64,000 nt of DNA, taken from assembly GCA_910580075.1 (NCBI GenBank), contig CAJTVR010000006.1, forward strand, positions 22,747 through 86,746, in the 5' to 3' direction. Of this stretch, positions 42,357 to 50,821 are shown piece by piece; the first letter of the stretch is position 1; each line of letters opens with the position of its first letter. The stretch is from an uncultured Eubacterium sp. GTDB lineage: Bacteria; Bacillota; Clostridia; Lachnospirales; Lachnospiraceae. The notes under the pieces are model-generated. The model saw only the letters and a list, made by a program, of their open reading frames with translations, had not been told where the DNA came from and did not search any database. A program made the translations under genes and the position numbers.

Positions 42357-43631
42357 ATGGTTCGTAAAGAAATGATTGCCATGCTGCTGGCTGGCGGACA
42401 GGGGAGCCGGCTTGGTGTGCTGACTTCTGCCGTGGCAAAGCCGGCGGTAGCATTTGGCGGAAAGTATCGTATTATTGATTTCCCGCTCAGTAACTGTATT
42501 AATTCAGGAATTGATACGGTAGGTGTGCTGACACAGTATCAGCCGCTGCAGTTAAATTCGCATATCGGCATCGGTATTCCGTGGGATTTAGACAGAAATA
42601 ACGGGGGAGTCACTGTATTGCCGCCATATGAAAAGAGTGATAACAGTGAATGGTATACAGGAACGGCAAATGCAATTTTTCAGAATCTGAAGTATATGGA
42701 ATCTTATAATCCGGAATATGTAATTATTTTATCCGGAGATCATATTTATAAGATGGATTATGAAGAGATGCTTGATTTCCATAAAGCAAACCATGCAGAT
42801 GTCACGATAGCTGCGATGCCGGTTCCAATCGAAGAGGCATCCCGGTTTGGCATTGTTATTACCGATGAGAAAAAACGGATACTGGAATTTGAAGAAAAAC
42901 CGGATCATCCAAGGAGCAATATGGCTTCCATGGGTATATACATATTCAGCTGGAAAGTATTAAAAGATGCGCTGGTCGTATTAAAGGATCAGGGCAACTG
43001 TGATTTCGGCAAACATATCATTCCGTATCTGCACGGGCAGGGTTCCGGCATGTACGCATACGAATACAATGGCTACTGGAAAGACGTAGGCACGCTGGGT
43101 TCGTACTGGGAAGCAAATATGGAACTGATTGATCTGATTCCGGAATTTAATTTATACGAGAAATATTGGAAAATATATACAAAGTGTGATATAATTGAGC
43201 CACAGTATATTGCATCCGAGGCAATCGTAGAAAAAAGCCTGATTGGAGAAGGCAGCGAGATTTACGGTGAAGTTTATAGTTCTGTTGTCGGTGCGGGCGT
43301 TACGATTGGCAGAGGTTCTGTTGTACGCAATTCCATTATTATGAAAGGGGTAATAATTGGAGAAAACGTACTCGTTGATAAGGGAATTGTAGCAGAGAAT
43401 ACAAAGATTGGCGACCGGGCACAGATTGGAATCGGAGATTATGCGCCAGGCACGTATAATCCAAAAGTATATGCATTTGATTTGGTTACGATTGGAGAAG
43501 ACTCCGTAATTCCGCCAGATGTACGGATCGGGCGCAACACGGCAGTTTCAGGAGAGACGACAGCCGCCGATTATCCGGACGGACAGCTTGTGAGCGGGAA
43601 TGTAATTATAAAGGAAGGTGAATCGGCATGA
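42357..43631 (+). CDS. glgC: Glucose-1-phosphate adenylyltransferase
   Basis: About 424 residues. It makes ADP-glucose for glycogen from glucose 1-phosphate and ATP. The start [20 protein letters not shown] contains the intact GGxGxRL pyrophosphorylase loop. [21 protein letters not shown] and [12 protein letters not shown] (metal-binding Asp) follow. The C-terminal left-handed beta-helix is the allosteric region. ATG 42357 is chosen because GAGAGGTG lies upstream at proper spacing. It overlaps glgD by 4 bp (ATGA), so the two are made as partners. Confidence 0.95.
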   Translation: MVRKEMIAMLLAGGQGSRLGVLTSAVAKPAVAFGGKYRIIDFPLSNCINSGIDTVGVLTQYQPLQLNSHIGIGIPWDLDRNNGGVTVLPPYEKSDNSEWYTGTANAIFQNLKYMESYNPEYVIILSGDHIYKMDYEEMLDFHKANHADVTIAAMPVPIEEASRFGIVITDEKKRILEFEEKPDHPRSNMASMGIYIFSWKVLKDALVVLKDQGNCDFGKHIIPYLHGQGSGMYAYEYNGYWKDVGTLGSYWEANMELIDLIPEFNLYEKYWKIYTKCDIIEPQYIASEAIVEKSLIGEGSEIYGEVYSSVVGAGVTIGRGSVVRNSIIMKGVIIGENVLVDKGIVAENTKIGDRAQIGIGDYAPGTYNPKVYAFDLVTIGEDSVIPPDVRIGRNTAVSGETTAADYPDGQLVSGNVIIKEGESA

Positions 43632-44749
43632 AAGCATTAGGATTAATTCTGGCTGGCGGGAATAACAACCGTATGCAGGAATTGTCAAGGAAACGGGCAA
43701 TTGCAGCAATGCCGGTAGGAGGGAGTTTTCGCTGTATTGATTTTGCACTGAGCAATATGACCAACTCGCAGATTCAGACAGTTGCCGTACTGACACAGTA
43801 TAATGCGCGTTCCTTAAATGAACATTTAAGTTCTTCGAAATGGTGGGATTTTGGAAGGAAACAGGGCGGACTGTATGTATTTACGCCGACAGTGACAGCG
43901 GACAACAGCTGGTGGTACCGCGGGACGGCAGATGCGATGTACCAGAACATAGACTTTTTAAAACGCTGTCATGAACCGTATGTGATTATTACGAGCGGTG
44001 ACTGTGTATACAAAATAGATTATAATAAAATCTTAGATTATCATATAGAAAAAAAGGCTGATATTACAGTTGTTGTAAAAGATATGGCTATGTCGGAAGA
44101 TGTCAGCCGTTATGGTGTTGTCAGAATGAATGAGAATTCCAGAATTGTGGAATTCGAAGAAAAACCGATGGTTGCACGCTCAAATACGATATCTACAGGG
44201 ATTTATATTATCCGCAGACGGCAGCTGATAGACCTGCTGGAACATTGTGCACAGGAAAGCCGGAACGATTTTGTAACAGATATTTTGATCCGGTATAAAA
44301 ACCTAAAGCGTATTTATGGATATAAGCTGGAAGGATACTGGAGCAATATTTCTACAGTAGAGTCTTATTACCGGACAAATATGGATTTTCTCAAACCAGA
44401 GGTCCGCAAATTCTTTTTCCGGGATTATCCGCATATTTACTCTAAAGTGGATGACCTGCCGCCGGCAAAATATAATGTAGGTTCAGATGTACACAACAGC
44501 CTGATTTCCAGCGGCTGTATTATTAACAGCAAAGTGGAAAACTCCGTGCTGTTTAAAGAAGTATTTGTTGGAAAAAACTGTGCAATTAAAAACTCTATTA
44601 TACTGAATGAAGTTTATATAGGTGACAATACACATATCGAGAATTGTATCGTAGAGAGCCGGGGTACACTTAAGGCAAATACCTATTATTGTGGTGACAG
44701 CAGTATTAAGGTAGTAGTCGAAGATACAAATGAACGGTATGGGTTATAG
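43628..44749 (+). CDS. glgD: GlgD, regulatory subunit paralogue of GlgC
   Basis: A 373-residue GlgC-like protein whose pyrophosphorylase loop is altered to [11 protein letters not shown]. The GxGxRL glycine and arginine pattern is missing, so it is probably catalytically weak or inactive, as known for Firmicutes GlgD, which forms a heteromer with GlgC and increases its activity. The beta-helix repeats at the C-terminus ([22 protein letters not shown]) are retained. The start ATG overlaps the glgC stop. Confidence 0.93.
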   Translation: MKALGLILAGGNNNRMQELSRKRAIAAMPVGGSFRCIDFALSNMTNSQIQTVAVLTQYNARSLNEHLSSSKWWDFGRKQGGLYVFTPTVTADNSWWYRGTADAMYQNIDFLKRCHEPYVIITSGDCVYKIDYNKILDYHIEKKADITVVVKDMAMSEDVSRYGVVRMNENSRIVEFEEKPMVARSNTISTGIYIIRRRQLIDLLEHCAQESRNDFVTDILIRYKNLKRIYGYKLEGYWSNISTVESYYRTNMDFLKPEVRKFFFRDYPHIYSKVDDLPPAKYNVGSDVHNSLISSGCIINSKVENSVLFKEVFVGKNCAIKNSIILNEVYIGDNTHIENCIVESRGTLKANTYYCGDSSIKVVVEDTNERYGL

Positions 44750-44821
44750 TTATAAATGACAAGTCACAAAAGCAAATGGATGTGAGGTGCTTAAAAGGAA
44801 GAATGGAGAAAGGGGCGAAAG

Positions 44822-45118
44822 ATGATGCGAATAACAGATGTCCGAGTCCGCAAAGTAGAAAGAGAAGGAAAAATGAGAGCTGTGGTATCAATTACCATTG
44901 ATGATGAATTTGTGGTACACGATATCAAAGTGATCGAAGGCGTTAAGGGATTGTTCATTGCTATGCCTAGCAGAAAGGCAGCCGACGGAGAATTCCGCGA
45001 TATCGCTCATCCAATTAATTCTGAAACCAGAGACCGGATTCAGACGATTATACTGGATGCATATCGAAATCAAATGACAGCAGAAGATGAGACTGAGATA
45101 GATATTGAAACAGAGTAA
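44822..45118 (+). CDS. spoVG: SpoVG RNA/DNA-binding regulator
   Basis: A 98-residue protein with the complete SpoVG signature: [17 protein letters not shown] at the start, then [11 protein letters not shown] and [18 protein letters not shown]. SpoVG is a widespread Firmicutes nucleic-acid-binding protein that affects septation in sporulation and many other traits. GAAAGGGGCGAAAG lies before two successive ATG codons (44822 and 44825), so the exact first Met is open. It follows glgD by 72 bp and ends before a strong terminator. Confidence 0.96.
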   Translation: MMRITDVRVRKVEREGKMRAVVSITIDDEFVVHDIKVIEGVKGLFIAMPSRKAADGEFRDIAHPINSETRDRIQTIILDAYRNQMTAEDETEIDIETE

Positions 45119-45144
45119 CTAAAGAGGCGGCGGATGCCGCCGGT

Positions 45145-45197
45145 AAAAGCTGCAGCAAGCGGGAAGTCTTAGTTGAATCCGTAGGCTGCAGCTTTTT
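45145..45197 (+). terminator. spoVG terminator
   Basis: AAAAGCTGCAGC pairs with GCTGCAGCTTTTT around a long loop. A small GC-rich hairpin (GGCGGCGGATGCCGCC, 45126-45141) lies just before it. Confidence 0.85.
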
Positions 45198-45398
45198 AGT
45201 TACAGCCAGATGGTTTTCTGGATATAGTTGAGTTTAGATTTAATATGAAGATCGCATATGGCTGCTGTCAGAAGCTAGCCTGATTCACAGTAATGTCTGC
45301 AGGTCCTTTTGTGGCAGATGTGCTGATGAGAATGATGTATGATGTTCGAAATATGATCCGTTTTTCCAGCTGTCTTCTCCTTTTTAAGCATTGTTAAA
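45198..45398. other. Intergenic stretch after the spoVG terminator
   Basis: No gene, promoter or RNA family was recognised here. Confidence 0.4.
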
Positions 45399-45440
45399 GA
45401 AATCCGCCAGTCCCGGCCTGACATGGGAATGGCGGATTTC
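45399..45440 (-). terminator. Hairpin beyond the M23 peptidase gene
   Basis: GAAATCCGCCA pairs with TGGCGGATTTC, with an inner TCCC/GGGA pair. On the minus strand TTTCTTT follows, so it probably ends the M23 transcript. Confidence 0.65.
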
Positions 45441-45540
45441 ATTTAGTTAAGGATGCTGTCTATAACAGGAGTCTTGCTTTCAGTTTTTTTAATTACCGGT
45501 GAATATGGTCTGGCTGCACCCGCAGTTTTGCAGCCGCCGT

Positions 45541-46794
45541 TTACTTTTGTTTCGATTTACTGCCGTCACCGGCATTCTGATGCGCCTGATACTGTTCAAC
45601 GGCAGGATCTGTGATTTCCTGAACCCGGTGCCATTCTTTGGTGGTCTCATCTTTTACCGTCTCACTCCGGTTCTGGGATAAAAACCGTGCCAGCTCGTAA
45701 CAGCTGATCCAGATTTCCCCGTTTCCGTCTTTCTGGGATTCATCAAAAATAAGCTGCAGACCAAAATGAAGATGTATAATGTCGATATTATTTACATTCT
45801 CTGTATCGCTGTATCCTGTATGTCCCATATATCCGATAACATCACCGGCGGTTACAATGCTTCCTTCTTTTAAGGATTTATTATATGGAAAATTCTGGCG
45901 CAGATGTGCATAGTAATAATAGCGTTTCTGGTCAAAGCTGCGGATGCCGATACGCCAGCCTCCGTAACGGTTCCAGCCAAGACATTCTACATAGCCGGAT
46001 TCTACTGCAATCACAGGGGTTCCAATCTGCCCCATCATATCGTGGCCTAAGTGCTGGCGGCGGTATCCGAAAGAACGGGAAGTGCCGAAATCATCGTAAT
46101 CTGTATAGGGGAATCCCTTTGCAATAGGAGAAAAGGCTTTTAAGCCGTACAGTGTCTCATCAGAGCCGGCGAGTCTGTATTCTCCAACAAATCCGCCCAG
46201 CACCGCGTGATAGGCTTCGTTGTAATAATCATAGTATTTCATGTCTGCTGTCAATTCATCTAAAGTTGATTCTTTATTTAATATTTTATTTGCGATGGCG
46301 GATAAGTCGCTGGATTTATAGTTCTTAAAATCACCTCCGTATTTTACGCCAAGAACAGCCAGCAGGCATACCCAGTCTATAGGGGTATCTGTACCATGTG
46401 CTTTTAAATCGATCTGGTAAGCATCATTCATAGCCTGGCTTGTTACATTAAAATCTACCCACTTTATAAAATCTTTTTCAGAAGATTTCTCTGTATCAGA
46501 ATCAGAGATGCTATTTTCAGAAGTACGGAAATCCTGGCTGTTCTCAGAAGCATTAGAATCCGGACTGGCGGTGCTGTCGGAAACACCTGCTATGCCTCTG
46601 GATGTGTGTTGAGAATCAGCAGAGTATACACAGGAAGAGGCGTTTGGTGAAGCGGCAGAGGCATTCGTATTCTGACGGGTTAAGAATTGTGCCAGACGGC
46701 AGCCGGATGGAGAATGCAGCCTGGTGAGAGCGGCAATTCCCAAAAGTGATAGGAGTTCTATGGAAATAATGCATTTAAAAAGGGCTGGTTTCAT
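45541..46794 (-). CDS. Membrane-anchored M23 family metallopeptidase
   Basis: A 417-residue protein. An N-terminal hydrophobic segment (residues ~5-25) anchors or exports it. Residues ~40-110 are a Ser/Asn-rich linker. The C-terminal half is a LytM-type peptidase: HLGHDMMGQIGTPVIAVESG supplies the H..D zinc ligands, and IIHLHFGLQ the HxH motif. These enzymes usually cut peptidoglycan cross-links, and some act in sporulation engulfment. The zinc ligands look complete, so activity is likely. It is a single gene on the minus strand. Confidence 0.88.
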   Translation of the reverse strand: MKPALFKCIISIELLSLLGIAALTRLHSPSGCRLAQFLTRQNTNASAASPNASSCVYSADSQHTSRGIAGVSDSTASPDSNASENSQDFRTSENSISDSDTEKSSEKDFIKWVDFNVTSQAMNDAYQIDLKAHGTDTPIDWVCLLAVLGVKYGGDFKNYKSSDLSAIANKILNKESTLDELTADMKYYDYYNEAYHAVLGGFVGEYRLAGSDETLYGLKAFSPIAKGFPYTDYDDFGTSRSFGYRRQHLGHDMMGQIGTPVIAVESGYVECLGWNRYGGWRIGIRSFDQKRYYYYAHLRQNFPYNKSLKEGSIVTAGDVIGYMGHTGYSDTENVNNIDIIHLHFGLQLIFDESQKDGNGEIWISCYELARFLSQNRSETVKDETTKEWHRVQEITDPAVEQYQAHQNAGDGSKSKQK

Positions 46795-46905
46795 AATAAT
46801 CGCACCATTGACGGATAGAATGTTTGTATTATGTATATGAAAACAGAAATAAATTATGCGTGCAGAAACTTCACATGAGCGGGCTTTTGGGTATCATATC
46901 ATATA

Positions 46906-46920
46906 TTTGATATTTTTTTG
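46906..46920. promoter_or_regulatory. TTGATATTTT motif upstream of the first GH94 gene
   Basis: TTTGATATTTTTTTG, about 105 bp before the gene. Similar cores occur upstream of the two other starts in this locus (50718-50731 and 53253-53265). Confidence 0.45.
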
Positions 46921-47025
46921 CAGAATGTGATATATCTTTTGAAAAAAGGCAGATAAAATTTAATCATGCACTCAGCAGCTGATCTGGCTGCTGGCTGCAA
47001 TATAAAAAGGATAGGGAGGCATGTT

Positions 47026-49737
47026 ATGTGTGCAGTACGCTTTGTAGACGAAAACGGAGTTTTTACAATGGAACAGCCGGAAAATTACAGCTATCTGTAT
47101 TTTCCGATTGCAGGAGAAGACGGGATTAAGAGTTCACTGACGCCGAATTTGGGAGGAGATATTAAAATCAGTCAGAATGCCTTTTTAATGGAACCCGTCA
47201 GTGCGGAAAACCTGCATAACAACCGTTCTGGAAGAAATTTCTGGTGCAGAATGCGGGAGGGCGGAATCTGGTCTGCCGCCGGGGCATCTGCAGAACAGGA
47301 AAGTGCAAAATTTACAGACAGGCAGGACAAGAGCAGGCTGACAGCGGGATTTATGCGGCATACAGTCACAAGGGAATCTTCGCAGTATTCTCTGAAAGCA
47401 AAGATTACTTCTTTTGTGCCGGTAAAGCACAATATAGAGATCATGCAGGTGACACTGTATAATACAGGGGAAAAGAATCTGGCGCTTACACCGTCAGCAG
47501 CAGTTCCTGTTTATGGGAGAAGTGCTGACAATATCCGTGACCACAGGCATGTCACATCACTGCTGCATAGAATAAAGACGACAGATTACGGGGTATATGT
47601 AAAACCAGCGCTGTCTTTTGATGAACGCGGACACCAGAAGAACGGCCTGACGTATTTTGTATGCGGGATAACAGGAAACGGAGATAAGCCGGAGGATTTT
47701 TATCCGGTTGTGGAAGATTTTATCGGCGAGGGCGGAAGTTTTACAAATCCGCAGAAAATACGGGAAAATGGAAAAGGAGAATCTGCAGGAAGCCATTTTG
47801 AAGGAAGGGAGGCATTCGGCGGTATCCGTTTTCCACTTGCTTTAATTGGAAGCGGAGAATCTGTATCCTATACGATTGTTATGGGTGTTACAGAAAGAGA
47901 AGAGGAAATAGAGGAAATCATTTCTGCTTACCAGACTTCAGAGCATGTAGACAAGGCGCTGGAGGAAACGGAGCAGTACTGGCAGGATAAAATAAATGTA
48001 CGTTATCATACCGGCAGCAAACAGTATGATAATTTTATGCGCTGGGTAAGTTTTCAGCCATTTTTAAGGCGGCTGTATGGATGCTCCTTTCTGCCGCACC
48101 ATGATTACGGCAGGGGAGGCAGAGGATGGAGGGATTTATGGCAGGACTGCCTGTCGCTTTTAATCATGGATCCGGACGGTGTTAGGGAGATGATTCTCGA
48201 CAACTGCGCTGGTGTCCGGATTGATGGAACAAATGCTACGATCATAGGTGAGAAACAGGGAGAGTTTCTTGCAGACCGTAATGGGATAGCACGTGTGTGG
48301 ATGGATCATGGGGTCTGGCCGTTTCTGACAATCAGGCTGTATATTGATCAGACCGGAGATATCTGTATATTGAATGAACAGGCAGTTTATTTTAAGGATG
48401 AGCAGGCAAAACGGGGAACCAGCCTGGATACGGAATGGGATGTTTCTTATGGGGTACGGTTAAAATGCCGGAATGGAGAACTCTGCTATGGAAGCATCCT
48501 GGAACATCTGCTGCTGCAGCATTTATGTGCCTTTTATGAAGTCGGAGAACATAACCATATCAGACTAAGGGGCGCAGACTGGAATGATGCACTGGATATG
48601 GCAGAAGAACGGGGCGAGAGTGTGGCTTTTACCTGTGCTTATGCAGGAAATCTTATGCAGCTTTCAGAGCTTTTACGGATGCTGTCACAAAAGTACGGAT
48701 GGAAGAAGACGGAACTGCTGGAAGAAATTCAGATTCTTCTTAAAGATGATAAGAGCATGTATGATCAGGCAGCTGCCAAAAATAAAATTTTAGATGAATA
48801 TCTTAATTCCTGTGTTCACCAGGTCAGCGGAAATAAAATAGAAGCAGATCTTATCGAACTGTCGGATAATTTAAGACATAAAGCAGAATGGATCATGTCT
48901 CATATCCGCAGCACAGAATGGAGAGAGGCACAAGGAGAAGGATGGTTTAACAGCTATTATGATAATCATGGCCGTGCTGTGGAAGGATTTTTTGAAACAG
49001 GTGTCAGAATGATGCTGACTGGACAGGTATTTGCAGTTATGAGCAATACAGCGCTGGACGGACAGACAGCTTCTATCTGCAGAAGTGCAGATCATTATCT
49101 GTATGATAAAAAAGCCGGCGGATACCGTCTGAATACAGATTTTCATGAGCAGAAATATGATTTGGGCAGGATGTTTGGATTTGCATACGGAGAAAAAGAA
49201 AACGGGGCTGTATTTTCACATATGACGGTTATGTTCGGGAATGCTTTATACCAGAGAGGATTTGTAAAAGAAGGATATAAAGCGCTGCAGTCATTAGCAG
49301 ATACTGCTATGGATTTTGAAACCAGCAAAATATATCCGGGGATTCCAGAATATTTCAACAGCAGCGGAAGAGGGATGTACCATTATTTAACCGGAGCCGC
49401 AAGCTGGTATATGCTCACAGCTGTTACGCAGGTTTTTGGCGTACGGGGCAGATTAGGAGATATGCTCATTGAGCCGAAACTGATAAAAGAACAGTTCGAC
49501 AGCAGCGGTACGGCATGGATACAGCTGATGTTTGCTGCAAAGCAGTTTCACATTATATTTCAGAATCCTCACAAGCTTGGCTATGGGGAATACATACTCA
49601 AAAGCGCGTACTGTGACCAAAAGATACAATTGCAGGTGCTTGGGGGAGCAGCAGTTTTTGAGAGAGATAAAATAGATGACTTGCCGGAAGCAATACATAC
49701 AATTATAATAGAACTGGAAAGTAAAAATCAAGAATAA
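47026..49737 (+). CDS. GH94-family oligosaccharide phosphorylase
   Basis: About 903 residues. The N-terminal beta-sandwich domain (NYSYLYFPIAGEDGIKSSLTPNLGG) precedes an (alpha/alpha)6 barrel. YGRGGRGWRDLWQD lies near residue 360, and the catalytic acid is Asp521 in GADWNDALD. Such enzymes split beta-glucosidic disaccharides with phosphate to give a sugar 1-phosphate. Length and pattern are closer to laminaribiose or beta-1,3-oligoglucan phosphorylases than to cellobiose phosphorylase, but the specificity is a guess. ATG 47026 follows AGGGAGG by 6 bp; the longer frame from 46966 lacks a ribosome site. Confidence 0.85.
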   Translation: MCAVRFVDENGVFTMEQPENYSYLYFPIAGEDGIKSSLTPNLGGDIKISQNAFLMEPVSAENLHNNRSGRNFWCRMREGGIWSAAGASAEQESAKFTDRQDKSRLTAGFMRHTVTRESSQYSLKAKITSFVPVKHNIEIMQVTLYNTGEKNLALTPSAAVPVYGRSADNIRDHRHVTSLLHRIKTTDYGVYVKPALSFDERGHQKNGLTYFVCGITGNGDKPEDFYPVVEDFIGEGGSFTNPQKIRENGKGESAGSHFEGREAFGGIRFPLALIGSGESVSYTIVMGVTEREEEIEEIISAYQTSEHVDKALEETEQYWQDKINVRYHTGSKQYDNFMRWVSFQPFLRRLYGCSFLPHHDYGRGGRGWRDLWQDCLSLLIMDPDGVREMILDNCAGVRIDGTNATIIGEKQGEFLADRNGIARVWMDHGVWPFLTIRLYIDQTGDICILNEQAVYFKDEQAKRGTSLDTEWDVSYGVRLKCRNGELCYGSILEHLLLQHLCAFYEVGEHNHIRLRGADWNDALDMAEERGESVAFTCAYAGNLMQLSELLRMLSQKYGWKKTELLEEIQILLKDDKSMYDQAAAKNKILDEYLNSCVHQVSGNKIEADLIELSDNLRHKAEWIMSHIRSTEWREAQGEGWFNSYYDNHGRAVEGFFETGVRMMLTGQVFAVMSNTALDGQTASICRSADHYLYDKKAGGYRLNTDFHEQKYDLGRMFGFAYGEKENGAVFSHMTVMFGNALYQRGFVKEGYKALQSLADTAMDFETSKIYPGIPEYFNSSGRGMYHYLTGAASWYMLTAVTQVFGVRGRLGDMLIEPKLIKEQFDSSGTAWIQLMFAAKQFHIIFQNPHKLGYGEYILKSAYCDQKIQLQVLGGAAVFERDKIDDLPEAIHTIIIELESKNQE

Positions 49738-49850
49738 AACAGACGCAGGGGAGATTTTTCGTTCTGGTGACAGCCGGAGAGTCTGGAATTCTGGATTTTC
49801 TGAAAACGGCATATCAGAAGGGAAAATGCCTCCTCCGCTGGACAGCAGGG

Positions 49851-49896
49851 CACCGGCTGACAGACATTCTTTCCAGAATCTTTCTGTCAGCCGGTG
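49851..49896. terminator. Hairpin between convergent GH94 and AraC genes
   Basis: CACCGGCTGACAGA and its perfect complement are separated by 18 nt. No U-run is adjacent on either strand, so it may block read-through by structure alone. Confidence 0.5.
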
Positions 49897-49922
49897 ATCT
49901 GTTCAGTATTGCGGCTGGTCTT

Positions 49923-50663
49923 TTACCAGGAAGTCCGGTAAAATTTATCCCGGTATTTTTTTGGCGTTATCCCGACGGATTTCCGGAAAGACTGAATAAA
50001 GTGGCTTTGAGATGAAAAAGCCAGATAATTGGCGATTTCTATCAGGCTGTAATCAGAGTATTTCAGAAGATTCTGCGCTTTTTCTATCTTCTTTTCCATG
50101 ATGTAATTGCTGATCGGGATACCCAGTTCTTTTTTAAACAGTCTTGATAAATATCCAGGAGAGAGGTTTGTATGGTCTGCCAGTTCTTCAATGGTAATGC
50201 GGCTGTTCAAGTGATTGTAAACATAATCCATACAGCGGATAACAGATTTGGATATGATGCAGTCTTTTTTCAGAAGCAGCATTTTTCCGGTGTAGTCAAG
50301 TGCCATGCTGTCATGAAGCTTACAAATCATTTCAATAGATGTACAGGAATCCATTTTTAAAATATAAAAATCGCTCAGCCGGTATGCCTGTTCTAATTCC
50401 ATTCCGGCTTCTACACAGTGTCTTACAATCATTGCAACTGTAATCACAAAATGATACCGGATATTGGTCAGGGGATTTGTGGAGAGAAGACCCATTCCGT
50501 CTGGATTGCTGAACACGTTTTTTAGGCAGTTTTCTTGTACATAGTTGATATCGCCAGAACTGACAGCATTATAGAACGTATATTCTTCTTCTAACGGACG
50601 GTGTGCGAGAGATTCTTCTACGTTCCGGAGTTCCTGCTGATTCCATTCTTTTTGTAAATTCAT
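49923..50663 (-). CDS. AraC-family transcriptional regulator
   Basis: A 246-residue protein. The C-terminal ~100 residues are a complete AraC DNA-binding domain with two helix-turn-helix units: ITIEELADHTNLSPGYLSRLFKKELG, then YSLIEIANYLAFSSQSHFIQSFRKSVGITPKKYR (split by context). The N-terminal ~130 residues are helical and lack a cupin fold. It is divergent from the cellobiose-phosphorylase-like gene with 158 bp between, so it probably controls that promoter and the rest of the locus. The effector is unknown; phosphorylated sugars or cellodextrins are possible. Confidence 0.88.
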   Translation of the reverse strand: MNLQKEWNQQELRNVEESLAHRPLEEEYTFYNAVSSGDINYVQENCLKNVFSNPDGMGLLSTNPLTNIRYHFVITVAMIVRHCVEAGMELEQAYRLSDFYILKMDSCTSIEMICKLHDSMALDYTGKMLLLKKDCIISKSVIRCMDYVYNHLNSRITIEELADHTNLSPGYLSRLFKKELGIPISNYIMEKKIEKAQNLLKYSDYSLIEIANYLAFSSQSHFIQSFRKSVGITPKKYRDKFYRTSW

Positions 50664-50717
50664 CTTTTGGCTCCTTACGCTTCGGGGTGTATTCTGTGAT
50701 GGTATATTATAGCATGA

Positions 50718-50772
50718 TTTTGATATTTTTGTATATACCTTTGTATAGAAAATTCTTCCGCCCTTCTATAAT
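50718..50772 (+). promoter_or_regulatory. Regulated promoter of the second GH94 gene
   Basis: TTTTGATATTTTTG (50718-50731), two TGTATA boxes 12 bp apart (50730, 50742) and a consensus TATAAT (50767-50772) without a good -35 at 17 bp. This fits activator-dependent transcription by the divergent AraC protein. Confidence 0.5.
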
Positions 50773-50821
50773 GATAATCACAAACAGCCGCAATGGAAAC
50801 AGGCGGAGAAGGAGGGTGAAT